From the NCBI RefSeq assembly GCF_020991125.1, contig NZ_CP087715.1, positions 3,072,501 through 3,136,500 of the forward strand: a stretch of 64,000 nucleotides of DNA. Direction: 5' to 3'. The notes beneath the pieces were generated by a model. That model did not search any database and had not been told where the DNA came from. It saw only the letters and a program-made list of their open reading frames with translations. Numbering within the stretch: the first letter of the stretch is position 1; every line of letters starts with the position of its first letter. Position numbers and translations under genes: made by a program. Shown in pieces: positions 32,187 through 42,447 of this stretch. This DNA is from Microbulbifer celer (GTDB taxonomy: Bacteria; Pseudomonadota; Gammaproteobacteria; Pseudomonadales; Cellvibrionaceae).

Positions 32187-34058
32187 ATGATGGATACACC
32201 CTACCCCCGAGTTCTGCTGTTTTCCCTGCTGATACTGCTGTCTGTGGGCTGCAGCGCATCGGTCAGCCCCCTCGTTGAACGGGTGGAGCCGCCCTTCTGG
32301 TGGACACAGATGGCGGAACCCGACCTGCAGCTGATGCTCCACGGGGACAATATTGCCGACGCAGTGGTCAGCCTGGACTATCCCGGCGTGACACTCGCCG
32401 GTACCGAGCGGGAACAGAGCCCCAACTACCTGTTTATCAACCTCGCCATCACCGACAGCGCCAAGCCGGGCACCCTGCCCATCAAGCTGCGCACCGGCGA
32501 CACCCAGCTCACGGTGGATTACACACTGAAACAGCGCCGCGCCGGTTCCGCCGAGCGCCAGGGCTTCGATAGCACCGACAGTATTTACCTGATCACGCCA
32601 GACCGCTTTGCCAATGGTGACCCGGGCAACGACGAGACGGCGGATACGCTGGAAGGGCTGGACCGCAAGGATCCCAATGGACGCCACGGCGGTGATATCG
32701 CCGGTATGCAGCAGCATCTGGATTACATCGCGGATATGGGTTTTACCCAGATCTGGCCTAACCCTCTGCTGGAGAACGACCAGCCGAAGTATTCCTACCA
32801 CGGCTATTCCACCACCGATTACTATCGTATCGATCCCCGCTTCGGCAGCAACGAAAGCTTCCGCGCGTTTGTCGCGGCGGCGAAGGCCAGGGGGCTCGGC
32901 GTTATCCAGGACATGGTGCCCAACCACATCGGCGACGGGCACTGGTGGATGCAGGATCTCCCCGGTGACGACTGGCTGAACGGCGACGGTATCGAAAAGG
33001 GCGAGTACGAATACACCAATCACGCCCGCACCGTGCATATGGACCCCTACGCCAGCCACAAAGATCACCGGCTGTTTACCGACGGCTGGTTTGTGGATTC
33101 CATGCCGGACCCGAACCAGCGCAACCCGCGCATGGCCAACTACCTGATTCAGAACGCCATCTGGTGGGTGGAGTACGCCGACCTATCCGGCATTCGCGTG
33201 GACACCTATGCCTATTCCGATGCGGATTTTCTCACCCGCTGGTCCGCACGCCTGATGCGCGAATATCCCGACTTCAATATCGTCGGCGAAGAGTGGACCC
33301 GGCAGCCCGCGCTCGTTGCCTACTGGCAGGCGGGCAATAAAAACCGCAACGGCTACGTCTCTCATGTGCCCAGCATGATGGACTTCCCGCTCCTCTACGG
33401 CCTGCGTGACGGCCTGGAGAAACCGGAGACCTGGAGCACCGGCCTGGTAACCCTGTACGAAACTCTCGCCAACGATGTGCTCTACCCGGACCCCAACAAT
33501 CTGGTGATTCTCGGCGGCAATCACGATATGAGTCGGCTGTTCAGCCAGCTTGACGAGGATATGGGCAAGTTCCGCATGGCGGTGGCCTACCTCGCCACCA
33601 TGCGCGGTATCCCGCAGTTTTACTACGGCGATGAAATTCTGGCGAAAAGCCCCAAACGCCGTGACGACGGTGTGGTGCGCAGCGATTTCCCCGGCGGCTG
33701 GCAAGGCGACCGGATAAACGCTTTTACCGGCAAAAACCTGAGCCAGCAGCAGAAAGAAGCGCAGCAAACTGTGCGCACCCTGTTCAACTGGCGCAAAGAC
33801 AAAGACGTTATCCATCATGGAAAACTCAAGCATTTTGCGCCTATTGACGGTCTCTATGTGTATTTTCGCTACGACGACAAAGACACCGTGATGGTGGCCA
33901 TCAACAAAAGCGAGCGGCCGCGTGAATTGCCGCTGGCACATCTGGCGGAGATGCTCGGAAGAAAATCCAAAGCGACCGATATCACCAATGGAAAAACCTA
34001 CTCACTGAACGGACTGCTGATTCCTGCCAGAGATGTACTGGTTGCCGAAATTCGCTAG
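32187..34058 (+). CDS. Cyclomaltodextrinase/neopullulanase-like GH13 lipoprotein
   Basis: The 623-residue protein has a lipoprotein signal (LLSVGC), an N-terminal cyclomaltodextrinase domain (VERVEPPFWWTQMAEPDLQL), a GH13 barrel and the matching C-terminal domain. Catalytic residues are Asp in GIRVDTYAY (about 339), Glu in VGEEW (about 369) and Asp in GGNHDMS (about 446). Relatives such as SusA open cyclodextrins and cut maltodextrins or pullulan in the periplasm. ATG 32187 is followed at once by a second ATG (32190); either may be used. It leads a run of three plus-strand genes. Confidence 0.92.
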   Translation: MMDTPYPRVLLFSLLILLSVGCSASVSPLVERVEPPFWWTQMAEPDLQLMLHGDNIADAVVSLDYPGVTLAGTEREQSPNYLFINLAITDSAKPGTLPIKLRTGDTQLTVDYTLKQRRAGSAERQGFDSTDSIYLITPDRFANGDPGNDETADTLEGLDRKDPNGRHGGDIAGMQQHLDYIADMGFTQIWPNPLLENDQPKYSYHGYSTTDYYRIDPRFGSNESFRAFVAAAKARGLGVIQDMVPNHIGDGHWWMQDLPGDDWLNGDGIEKGEYEYTNHARTVHMDPYASHKDHRLFTDGWFVDSMPDPNQRNPRMANYLIQNAIWWVEYADLSGIRVDTYAYSDADFLTRWSARLMREYPDFNIVGEEWTRQPALVAYWQAGNKNRNGYVSHVPSMMDFPLLYGLRDGLEKPETWSTGLVTLYETLANDVLYPDPNNLVILGGNHDMSRLFSQLDEDMGKFRMAVAYLATMRGIPQFYYGDEILAKSPKRRDDGVVRSDFPGGWQGDRINAFTGKNLSQQQKEAQQTVRTLFNWRKDKDVIHHGKLKHFAPIDGLYVYFRYDDKDTVMVAINKSERPRELPLAHLAEMLGRKSKATDITNGKTYSLNGLLIPARDVLVAEIR

Positions 34059-34075
34059 TGAAAAACACGCCACTA

Positions 34076-34143
34076 CGTCATTCCCGCGCATGCTGGAATC
34101 CAGCCCCAGCGCAGCTGGATACCGGATCAAGTCCGGTATGACG
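34076..34143. repeat. Intergenic inverted-repeat element (CGTCATTCC type)
   Basis: The element opens CGTCATTCCCGCG and closes GGTATGACG, with internal hairpins (CTGGAATCCAG-like and ACCGGATCAAGTCCGGT). This form is a widespread small palindromic repeat of proteobacterial genomes. It sits between two genes of one transcription unit, where it may affect mRNA stability. Confidence 0.6.
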
Positions 34144-34204
34144 GGTGTTGAAGAGTGCGGCAACCGCAAAAAATACAACTAACTAAACAAGAAACTCAAA
34201 GACG

Positions 34205-36697
34205 ATGAAAGAAGTAAGTACCGCAAAGCCCAAAAGGCTACTGAAGAAATTCGGACTGGCTACCCTGCTGCCCACCCTGTTGCCGACCTTCCTGGCTGCG
34301 GCCATGCAACCGGCATTTGCCGAATCAAGCCAGGGGACGAATCCGGAAACAGGTCGAAGCTACCAGAGCCATCAACTGCGCGACGACAAACTGGTGATCG
34401 AAACCAGCGACAGCCAGGTCACCCTGACACCGCTGAACAGCGGCGCGCTGGAAGTGCACTACCAGCGCGAGGGCATGAAACAGTTACCCTCCTTTGCGCG
34501 CGCACAGCTCGAAGCCGACGTACAGGCGCAGTTGCGTGTTTCACAAGATACCCTGCGCTATGCACTCGGTGACCTTACTGCTGTTATCCACAAGTCGCCT
34601 TTTGCCATTGAATACCTGCGCAATGGAAAAAACCTGCTGGCGGAAGAACACGGTTTTTTTGCCAACGAAACCATGCGTGGCTTCCGCTTTGCCCTGCAGG
34701 AGCAGGAAAAACTGATCGGCGGCGGACAGCGCGTGCTGGGGATGGACCGCCGCGGTCATCGCCTGCCGCTGTACAACAAAGCCCACTATGGCTACAGCAC
34801 CGAGTCCAATCAAATGTACTTTGGTCTGCCGGCAGTGATGAGCAGCAACAAATACATTCTGCTGTTCGACAACAGCGCCACCGGCACCATGGATCTCGGC
34901 GCCAGCGAACAGGACGTGATGCAGTTTGAGGCCGTTGCCGGCCGCAGTGCTTACATCGTGGTAGCAGGCAATACCTATCCCAAGCTGATCGAAAACTATG
35001 TGGACGTCACTGGCCGCCAGCCAATGCCGCCGCGCTGGGCGCTGGGCAACTTTGCCTCGCGCTTTGGTTACCGCACCGAGGATCAGGTGCGCGAAACCGT
35101 CAAAGCGTTCCGCGAAGAAGACTTTCCGCTGGACGCACTGGTACTGGACCTGTACTGGTTTGGCCCGGACATCAAAGGTCATATGGGTAACCTGGCGTGG
35201 GATACCAACGCCTTCCCGAAACCGGTAGAAATGATGGCGGAACTGAAGGAACAGGGGATCAACACCATTCTGGTCACCGAGCCTTTTGTGCTTTCCACTG
35301 CCGAGCGCTGGGACAATGCCGTAGCCAGCAATGCCCTGGCGAAAAATCTCGCCGGCAAACCCAAGCAGTTTGACTTCTATTTCGGCAACACCGGTCTTAT
35401 CGATGTTTTCTCCGAAGACGGTCGCGACTGGTTCTGGAATATTTACAAAGACCTGAAAGATCAGGGCGTCGCCGGCTGGTGGGGGGACCTGGGTGAGCCG
35501 GAAGTGCATCCCTCGGATACCGTGCACGCCATCGGTATGGCAGACGAGATTCACAACGCCTACGGCCACCGCTGGGCGCAGATGCTGTACGACAACGAGA
35601 AAGCAGACAGCCCCGAGGCACGCCCGTTTATCATGATGCGCGCCGGCTTCCCGGGTTCCCAACGATTTGGCATGATTCCCTGGACCGGCGACGTGGCGCG
35701 CGGCTGGGGAGGCCTGCAACCGCAAGTGGAGCTATCACTGCAAATGGGCCTGCTGGGCTTTGGTTACACCCACTCCGACCTCGGCGGCTTCGCCGATGGC
35801 GAAAGCTTCGATCGCGAGCCCTACATCCGCTGGCTGCAGTACGGCGCCTTCCAGCCGGTGTATCGCCCCCACGCCCAGGGCCATATCGCGCCGGAACCGG
35901 TATTCCACGATCGCGAGACTCGCGATATCACCCGCGACTTCATCAAACTCCGCTACCGCCTGCTGCCCTACAACTACACACTGGCATTTGAAAACAGCCA
36001 GACCGGTATGCCGCTGATGCGTCCGCTGTTTTTCGAAGATGAAAGCAACCTGGCATTAATGGACTACAAGGAAGCCTATCTGTGGGGCAATGATTTCCTG
36101 GTGGCACCGGTAATGGATGAGTCGGACCAGGTCACTGTGGAGCTTCCCGGAGGCACCTGGTTCGACTACTGGAACGACAACCAATACGCCGGCGATATCG
36201 CCAGGGTGGATGTCTCCCTGAAAACTATTCCGGTACTGGTGCGCGCCGGTGCATTTATTCCCACCGTTGGCGACATGAAAAACACTCGCGAGTACTCCAG
36301 CAAAGAACTGCGACTGGATTACTATGCCCACGATTCCGTCGATCGGTCCGCCGGATACGTCTACGAAGATGACGGCGTTACCGCGAATGCCTTTGGCAAA
36401 GGACTGTACGAAAAACTGATGTTTGCCGGGGAACGTACCGAATCCGGTATCGAGTTCCGCTTTGATCGCGAAGGGAAGGGTTACTCCGGTGCGCCGCAAA
36501 AACGAAGCATTGAGCTGGTGCTACACAACTGGCGTCAGGAGCCTTCATCCATCAGCGCAGGTGGGGACATCTTCAAACTGGTCTCCGCTGAGAAGTCACT
36601 CTCGAATAACACCGCCTGGTTCAACAAACGCAGCAAGACCCTGCATGTGAAATTCAACTGGACCGAAAAGCACCAGGCCCTGACCGTAACCCTGTAA
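34205..36697 (+). CDS. Exported GH31 alpha-glucosidase
   Basis: The 830-residue protein has a long signal peptide (cleaved after PAFA) and a complete GH31 enzyme: N-terminal beta-sandwich, barrel and C-terminal sheets. The nucleophile Asp lies in GWWGDLGEPE (about 428) and the acid/base Asp in WTGDVAR (about 495). It would release glucose from the non-reducing end of maltodextrins in the periplasm. Alpha-xylosidase activity is the main alternative, but the position between two GH13 genes favours alpha-glucosidase. It follows the first gene by 146 bp, with the palindromic repeat between. Confidence 0.92.
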   Translation: MKEVSTAKPKRLLKKFGLATLLPTLLPTFLAAAMQPAFAESSQGTNPETGRSYQSHQLRDDKLVIETSDSQVTLTPLNSGALEVHYQREGMKQLPSFARAQLEADVQAQLRVSQDTLRYALGDLTAVIHKSPFAIEYLRNGKNLLAEEHGFFANETMRGFRFALQEQEKLIGGGQRVLGMDRRGHRLPLYNKAHYGYSTESNQMYFGLPAVMSSNKYILLFDNSATGTMDLGASEQDVMQFEAVAGRSAYIVVAGNTYPKLIENYVDVTGRQPMPPRWALGNFASRFGYRTEDQVRETVKAFREEDFPLDALVLDLYWFGPDIKGHMGNLAWDTNAFPKPVEMMAELKEQGINTILVTEPFVLSTAERWDNAVASNALAKNLAGKPKQFDFYFGNTGLIDVFSEDGRDWFWNIYKDLKDQGVAGWWGDLGEPEVHPSDTVHAIGMADEIHNAYGHRWAQMLYDNEKADSPEARPFIMMRAGFPGSQRFGMIPWTGDVARGWGGLQPQVELSLQMGLLGFGYTHSDLGGFADGESFDREPYIRWLQYGAFQPVYRPHAQGHIAPEPVFHDRETRDITRDFIKLRYRLLPYNYTLAFENSQTGMPLMRPLFFEDESNLALMDYKEAYLWGNDFLVAPVMDESDQVTVELPGGTWFDYWNDNQYAGDIARVDVSLKTIPVLVRAGAFIPTVGDMKNTREYSSKELRLDYYAHDSVDRSAGYVYEDDGVTANAFGKGLYEKLMFAGERTESGIEFRFDREGKGYSGAPQKRSIELVLHNWRQEPSSISAGGDIFKLVSAEKSLSNNTAWFNKRSKTLHVKFNWTEKHQALTVTL

Positions 36698-36719
36698 ACG
36701 AACTTTGAATAGAAAAACT

Positions 36720-38603
36720 ATGAACAAATTTATCCAGCTTCTTCTGGCGTCCGCCATCGCCACCAGTACGCTTACTGCCTGCAATTCAGAAACCGGAACG
36801 CCGGCTCCCGAGGAGTCATCGACGATTGTCGCCACCAATGGCAAACCGGTTATCTACCAGGTACTCCCCCGCCTGTTCGGCAACACCAACGCCACCAACA
36901 AGCCCTGGGGCACCATCGAAGAAAACGGTGTGGGTAAATTCAGTGATTTTACCCCGAAGGCACTGGAAGAGATCCGAGCACTGGGCGCCGACTACATCTG
37001 GTACACCGGTTCCCTTCACCACGCACTGGTACGCGACTACACCGCCTTCGGTATCAGCAATGACGATCCGGATGTCATCAAGGGGCGCGCCGGCTCCCCT
37101 TATGCGATCAAGGACTACTACAGCGTGAACCCGGATCTCGCCAATGATCCGGCGAAGCGCCTGGAGGAGTTCAAAGCGCTGATCGAACGTTCGCACGACG
37201 CCGGCCTCAAGGTCATCATCGATATCGTGCCCAACCATGTTGCACGCAACTACCAGTCCCTCGCCAAGCCCGAGGGCGTACGTGATTTCGGTGCGGACGA
37301 CGACACCAGTGTGGCCTACGCCCGCGACAACAATTTCTACTATGTACCGGGCGAACCCTTCCAGGTACCGGAGGCGGAAGATGGCTACCAGCCCCTGAAC
37401 GGCGAAAGCCACCCACTGGCCGATGGCAAGTTTGAAGAAACACCGGCCAAGTGGACCGGCAACGGCAGCCGCGCGCCACAACCCGCCCAGAATGACTGGT
37501 ATGAGACCGTCAAGATCAACTTTGGCGTGCGCCCGGACGGCAGTTACGACTTCCCCCAACTCCCCGAGGAATACGCACAGAAGGACTTCCGCGCACACGC
37601 GGCGTTCTGGGCAGATAAAGAGGTACCGGATAGCTGGAAGAAGTTTCGTCAGATCACCGATTACTGGCTCGAATTTGGTGTGGACGGATTCCGCTACGAT
37701 ATGTCCGGCATGGTGCCGGTAGCGTTCTGGAGCTATCTCAACTCCAGCATCAAAATGCAGAAACCGGATGCGCTGTTGCTGGCAGAGATCTACCAGCCCG
37801 ACCTGTACCGGGATTACATTCACCTGGGCAAGATGGATTACCTGTATGACAAGGTCGGCAGCTACGATGCCATTCGAGCGGTGATGGAAGGTAAGGCCGG
37901 CACCGATCCACTGGTGGATATCCAGAAAAGCCTGGAGGGCATCGAAGACAATATGCTGCGTTTTATGGAAAACCACGACGAGCAGCGTATTGCCAGCCCG
38001 GAATTTGCCGGCAACCCTCGGGCGGGTATCCCGGCCATGGTCGTCTCCACCACCATCAGCGGTGCGCCCACCCTGCTCTACTTCGGTCAGGAGCTGGGTG
38101 AACCGGGCGCGGGTGACGCCGGTTTTGGCAAGTCGAGCCGCACCACCATTTTCGATTACTGGTCAGTCCCCACTATCCGCCGCTGGAACAACGAAGGAGC
38201 GTTCAACAGCGAGAAGTTAAGCGAAAGCGAACAGCAGCTGCGCAGTTTCTATCAGCGGCTGATGAATTTCTCCACGGAAAGTGAAGCACTGCGCGGTGAA
38301 TATCAGGATCTACACGAATACAACCGGAAGCACTCAGCCGGTTATGACGATTCCGTTTACACATTCGCCCGCTGGTCAGGAGACGACCGACTGTTGATTG
38401 TGGCCAATTTTGACAAAGCGCCCAAAAACTTTGAGCTGGAAATTCCCGATGACCTGAAGAAGGCATGGAACCCCACAGATAAGGAAACAAAACTGCACGA
38501 TCAGCTGGGAAGCTATCAGACAAAGCTGCAATGGAAAGACGCCAGCGGGAGTGCATCGATCGAAATCCCACCGATGTCCGGGTATGTGCTGAAACTTCAA
38601 TAG
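36720..38603 (+). CDS. GH13 alpha-amylase family lipoprotein
   Basis: The 627-residue protein has a lipoprotein signal (lipobox LTAC), then a GH13 barrel starting VIYQVLPRLFGN. Catalytic residues are Asp in DGFRYDMSGM (about 326), Glu in LLAEIY (about 355) and Asp in FMENHDEQR (about 419). The pattern is that of the bacteroidetal/gammaproteobacterial alpha-glucan hydrolases acting on oligosaccharides. It starts 22 bp after the GH31 gene, so the two are surely co-transcribed. Probably anchored in the outer membrane facing the periplasm. Confidence 0.92.
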   Translation: MNKFIQLLLASAIATSTLTACNSETGTPAPEESSTIVATNGKPVIYQVLPRLFGNTNATNKPWGTIEENGVGKFSDFTPKALEEIRALGADYIWYTGSLHHALVRDYTAFGISNDDPDVIKGRAGSPYAIKDYYSVNPDLANDPAKRLEEFKALIERSHDAGLKVIIDIVPNHVARNYQSLAKPEGVRDFGADDDTSVAYARDNNFYYVPGEPFQVPEAEDGYQPLNGESHPLADGKFEETPAKWTGNGSRAPQPAQNDWYETVKINFGVRPDGSYDFPQLPEEYAQKDFRAHAAFWADKEVPDSWKKFRQITDYWLEFGVDGFRYDMSGMVPVAFWSYLNSSIKMQKPDALLLAEIYQPDLYRDYIHLGKMDYLYDKVGSYDAIRAVMEGKAGTDPLVDIQKSLEGIEDNMLRFMENHDEQRIASPEFAGNPRAGIPAMVVSTTISGAPTLLYFGQELGEPGAGDAGFGKSSRTTIFDYWSVPTIRRWNNEGAFNSEKLSESEQQLRSFYQRLMNFSTESEALRGEYQDLHEYNRKHSAGYDDSVYTFARWSGDDRLLIVANFDKAPKNFELEIPDDLKKAWNPTDKETKLHDQLGSYQTKLQWKDASGSASIEIPPMSGYVLKLQ

Positions 38604-38626
38604 ATCAGCGCTTGAGGAACCTCTGG

Positions 38627-41173
38627 TTAATTTTGAGCCAGATCATCGGGTAGCGCGTTGCGCGCCTGAAAGGCGTAGCGGTCAGCCGGGTCTATATTGT
38701 TCAGCAGCCCTGAATAGGCCCGGTTGGCGAGCTCGCGGGATTCAATATCCCCTCTGCCATACTCCAGCGAAAGCACAAACTTCAGATGGTGGAACAGGTA
38801 GCCTTTCCAGTAACCGTCTACCTCTTCCATTACCCCTTGTGCTGCATCAAGAGTATTCTCCAGCGCAGTCCAATCCTGGGTTTTCCACTGGTTCAATGCG
38901 ATCACTTCCAACCAGCGTAACTTTTCTACGGGATATTCTTGCCATGGGCCAGTACTGGTCTCAGTAACCAGATCTGAACCTTCTGAAGCCACACTTTCTG
39001 TGTCTTCACTCAATTTCCACCCCAGCTCAAGTGCGGCAGTTTTGGCCCTCAAGTGAAAATTTTGGGGCACCTGAGTAGACAAGGTGGTTTCAATATCGCG
39101 ATAGATATCGTGCGCCGCCGACACGTTTTCTTTATCCATTGCCAGGCGGAATCGGAGCAGCTTCTCCGATACCCACTGATCCGGGCTTCCGTGTTCCCGC
39201 AGTAGGTTTTCCAGTTCCGCCAACTGATTGGCCGCTCTCTCCTGCTTGCCCAACACCAGCGCCAGTTCGGCACGCCACAGACCAAACTCGATCGCCCCCC
39301 GGTAATCTCCCCGGTTACTGACGTAATCGCTGGCAAGGGACCAATATTTATCCGCGGACTGAAAACTTCCTTGCAGGAATGCCAGTCGGCCCTGATACGC
39401 CTGGGCGATTATGACCTCTTCCTTCAGGCCGGCCTGCTTCGCCATCTGTTCCGCCATCTGGAGCGCCTGCAGCGCTTCCGACCAACTGCCCCGCTGCAAA
39501 TATAATTGCGCAACATTCAGCTTTACCTGTACCTCTCCAAGGGTGTCACTGGTCAAGGCAAAGTTTTCCGCAGCCTGACGCCAGTAAATCATCGCGTGAT
39601 CAAAATCTGCCAACAGGTAATAAATAAAGCCGACATTATTCTGGCTTTCCGCTTGTAGCCAACGATCCTCCATACGCATGCGAATCGCAAGCGCTTTGCG
39701 GTAATTGACCAACGCCTCTTCGTAACGTCCCTGCTCTTCCCACATCAACCCTACCTGATTGAAAATTTCACTGTAGGCAGCGGGGTCCTCCATAGTTTTC
39801 GCTAGTATCTTGGCTTTTTCCAGCGTATCCAGCCCGGCATCCAGGTTCCCGCGAATACCCTGTATGGTCGCCAGGTTGCTCAAGCTGACCACCTGGCCTC
39901 GGATATCTCCTTCCGCATATCGCAATTGATAACCGCGCAGGTAATACTTTTCCGCTTCTTGCCACTGCCCCAGCCTTTGATAGGCAACGCCCATCGCATT
40001 GAGCGTGTCACCTTCGCCGCTACGGTTATTAAGACGTTGGAACAGGCCCAGTGCTTTCACCAGATATTCATCTACTGCACGCTGTATGTTTCCAGCAACA
40101 ATGGTTGACTTGGCAAGCTCCAGCCACGCGGTGGGACTTTGGGGATGTGACGCCACCAGCCTTTCCAGCTCGGCTCCAGAGGACTGAAAATCTCCCCGCT
40201 CCATCAACAGAGCAGCGAGATCCAATCGCGGGGCGGCAAGGTGGGGAAAGGCGGCAATCAACCGCCGCAAATACGCTTCCGCCGCCTGGCTCTCTCCCCG
40301 CCACAACGCGTCCAGTGCGCGCGCCTGCAGCGATGTCACTGTATTGTCTGCGCTGTGCTGAATGGCCGACTTCAGGCAGTGAAGCGCGGCCTCTATATTA
40401 CCGGTGAGGTACGCCACCCTCGCCTTCATCAACCAGCCAGGGGCATATTCGGGCTCCGACTCAAGCAGTGCATTTAGATGGTCTCTTGCCGACTCCAATT
40501 CCCCAAGGTTCAGCGCGTGCTGGGCTTTTGTATACAGCTCTGCATCGATACTCCACAAAGGTGTCGGCGTGGTATGAGTATCATCAATCCGCAGAACATC
40601 TCGGATCAGATGCGGTACTCCCTGAAAAGTACGAGACAACTCAGACCTTGCCACCAGAGCATCTTCCAACACAGTGCGCTGCAACCCATCGTATGCATTG
40701 ATCAAGATCACCTTCAGCTGAAACTGATCCCGCTGCGCATGTTCTGTCACTTCGGAGTGAAGCAGGTAATCCGCGCCCAAAAGTCGACCGACCTCGGCGT
40801 AGCGGGCGTTTTCACCCCCAATCTGGAAAAGGTCCAGCGCACCGTTAACATTTTCCTGCGCTACCAGCTTGACCGAGTTTTCAGCTTCCAGCGCCTGTTG
40901 CATCAGCAGTTGCCCACCACTGCGGATCCAACGCCATTGCGTGTCCAGATGTTCAGACTGCACAGGCAGTATCGCAAGGGTATAAACCGCTCTGTCCGGA
41001 TGGAGAGTCGGGGCGGGGATGAAAAAGCGATAGATCTCTCGCGCATTGATCGCGAGGAATAATAGAAGCAGTATGGCGATAAATGAAATCGCCCGATAGA
41101 GTGGCAGGCTACGGCGCACCCTGTCAGGTGCGCCCTGTTTTGCTGTTCCCCCCATGGCGGTGGGTCCCGGCAT
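38627..41173 (-). CDS. Membrane-anchored TPR protein
   Basis: The 848-residue protein has one membrane helix (ISFIAILLLLFLAI, about 30-45), a mixed alpha/beta domain starting LAILPVQSE (about 65-190), and then a long array of tetratricopeptide repeats (for example LNAMGVAYQRLGQWQEAEKY and YEEALVNYRKALAIRMR). Such architecture occurs at the C-terminus of some serine/threonine kinase or adenylate cyclase-like receptors, but no catalytic domain is present. It probably scaffolds protein contacts in the periplasm. Its ATG overlaps the stop of the gene before it (TGATG), so the two are coupled. No link to starch is evident. Confidence 0.8.
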   Translation of the reverse strand: MPGPTAMGGTAKQGAPDRVRRSLPLYRAISFIAILLLLFLAINAREIYRFFIPAPTLHPDRAVYTLAILPVQSEHLDTQWRWIRSGGQLLMQQALEAENSVKLVAQENVNGALDLFQIGGENARYAEVGRLLGADYLLHSEVTEHAQRDQFQLKVILINAYDGLQRTVLEDALVARSELSRTFQGVPHLIRDVLRIDDTHTTPTPLWSIDAELYTKAQHALNLGELESARDHLNALLESEPEYAPGWLMKARVAYLTGNIEAALHCLKSAIQHSADNTVTSLQARALDALWRGESQAAEAYLRRLIAAFPHLAAPRLDLAALLMERGDFQSSGAELERLVASHPQSPTAWLELAKSTIVAGNIQRAVDEYLVKALGLFQRLNNRSGEGDTLNAMGVAYQRLGQWQEAEKYYLRGYQLRYAEGDIRGQVVSLSNLATIQGIRGNLDAGLDTLEKAKILAKTMEDPAAYSEIFNQVGLMWEEQGRYEEALVNYRKALAIRMRMEDRWLQAESQNNVGFIYYLLADFDHAMIYWRQAAENFALTSDTLGEVQVKLNVAQLYLQRGSWSEALQALQMAEQMAKQAGLKEEVIIAQAYQGRLAFLQGSFQSADKYWSLASDYVSNRGDYRGAIEFGLWRAELALVLGKQERAANQLAELENLLREHGSPDQWVSEKLLRFRLAMDKENVSAAHDIYRDIETTLSTQVPQNFHLRAKTAALELGWKLSEDTESVASEGSDLVTETSTGPWQEYPVEKLRWLEVIALNQWKTQDWTALENTLDAAQGVMEEVDGYWKGYLFHHLKFVLSLEYGRGDIESRELANRAYSGLLNNIDPADRYAFQARNALPDDLAQN

Positions 41174-42147
41174 CAATCAGGCAGATCCAGACTGAATATC
41201 AGCGTTTGCGCCGCCGCAGTAAATTCCCCGGCAACGTTTTTCATATCAAGGTTGGGGTGCCACACATTGGGAATAAGACCACGGTTTCGATTCACGGTCT
41301 CTATCGCCGAATCTAGCAGATCTGTCGCTCTGTCATCATCATCAAAATTCCAGGCGTTCTTTGCCGAGTTAATCTCGGTCCGTAGTACCCAATAGATGTA
41401 GGGCGGGATATCCCCCCGGTAGCCTTCCAACAGATCCCTCAGGTAATCAAACTTAGTGGCGATTACGGTATCTGTATCCCTATTATCTTCCACCACCAGA
41501 AACTCGGAGAATTTGCCACGGCGTCCACGGCTGCGATAGCTGCCCGGCCCCACATAAGTCGTAATATCCCGGAATGCTTCTCCGTGGGCGGCGGCGAATA
41601 ATCGCAATCGCGTACCGGGGGTAAACTCGAGGTTGTGGGTATGAATCTCCAGCTCGACGTCGTTTGCAAACGCAAAGTTATCCACAGGCTCGATTTCGAT
41701 CAGCATGGGGAAGTCGGCTTGAGGGATAACCATGGCGCCGGCAGGAAGCCGCTGGAGCAGCGCGGGGTCTTCCGGATCCAGTTCACTGGCAGACAGGCCC
41801 AGACTGTCTTCATTCAGACCGATCACGCGGTCAAAGTTAATGATCAGATCCGTTTCAATTCCGCCAGGCAGGGTAAGGACAGCGATCACCTGGTTGACAT
41901 CAATTTCCAGCTCTATCAGACCGAGTATGCTGGTATTCAAGATCAGCTCTTCGAGACTGAGATCGAGCAAGCCGGTCTTTAGTTCGATAGAGGGCTTTCT
42001 GAGTAAATCCAGTAGCCCCGCGCTTGCTCCGGTGGCGGCCAACACCAGAACCAGCCCCCCGAGGAATCTGCCCATCACTGATATAGACGACCGACTGCGA
42101 CGCTTACTGCTGGCCTCTGGTCGTTTTCCACTCCGAAATCGAAACAT
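41173..42147 (-). CDS. Exported hypothetical protein, partner of the TPR protein
   Basis: The 324-residue protein has a basic N-terminus and a signal segment (MGRFLGGLVLVLAATGASA) and then a beta-rich body with no recognised family. It includes LPGGIETDLIINFDRVIGL and a helical C-terminal part. ATG 42147 is chosen because GGGAGCGG stands 5 nt upstream. It is translationally coupled to the TPR gene, so the two likely act together in the envelope. Confidence 0.7.
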   Translation of the reverse strand: MFRFRSGKRPEASSKRRSRSSISVMGRFLGGLVLVLAATGASAGLLDLLRKPSIELKTGLLDLSLEELILNTSILGLIELEIDVNQVIAVLTLPGGIETDLIINFDRVIGLNEDSLGLSASELDPEDPALLQRLPAGAMVIPQADFPMLIEIEPVDNFAFANDVELEIHTHNLEFTPGTRLRLFAAAHGEAFRDITTYVGPGSYRSRGRRGKFSEFLVVEDNRDTDTVIATKFDYLRDLLEGYRGDIPPYIYWVLRTEINSAKNAWNFDDDDRATDLLDSAIETVNRNRGLIPNVWHPNLDMKNVAGEFTAAAQTLIFSLDLPD

Positions 42148-42447
42148 GGCACCGCTCCCTGTAATTATTCTTGACGCAGTTCTCATTAAATACTACTAGC
42201 ACCCCCCCACTGTCGCTGCCGGATTTTTCCCGCATTTTTTTCCAAACAACCCAGAAGTGAGACATTAATCACACAAATGGCGCATGAATGAACACTGCAA
42301 TCTGTGCATATCCGACACAATTTAGCAGGTGCTTCCCATTTCATCGCGGCTATAGCGCGAAACATTTCGCTTCTGCTACTGTCGGAGACCACACAGTCTG
42401 TGGGTTACACTGAACAGAGCGCCGAAATCAACGGGAGGAGTCCTCAC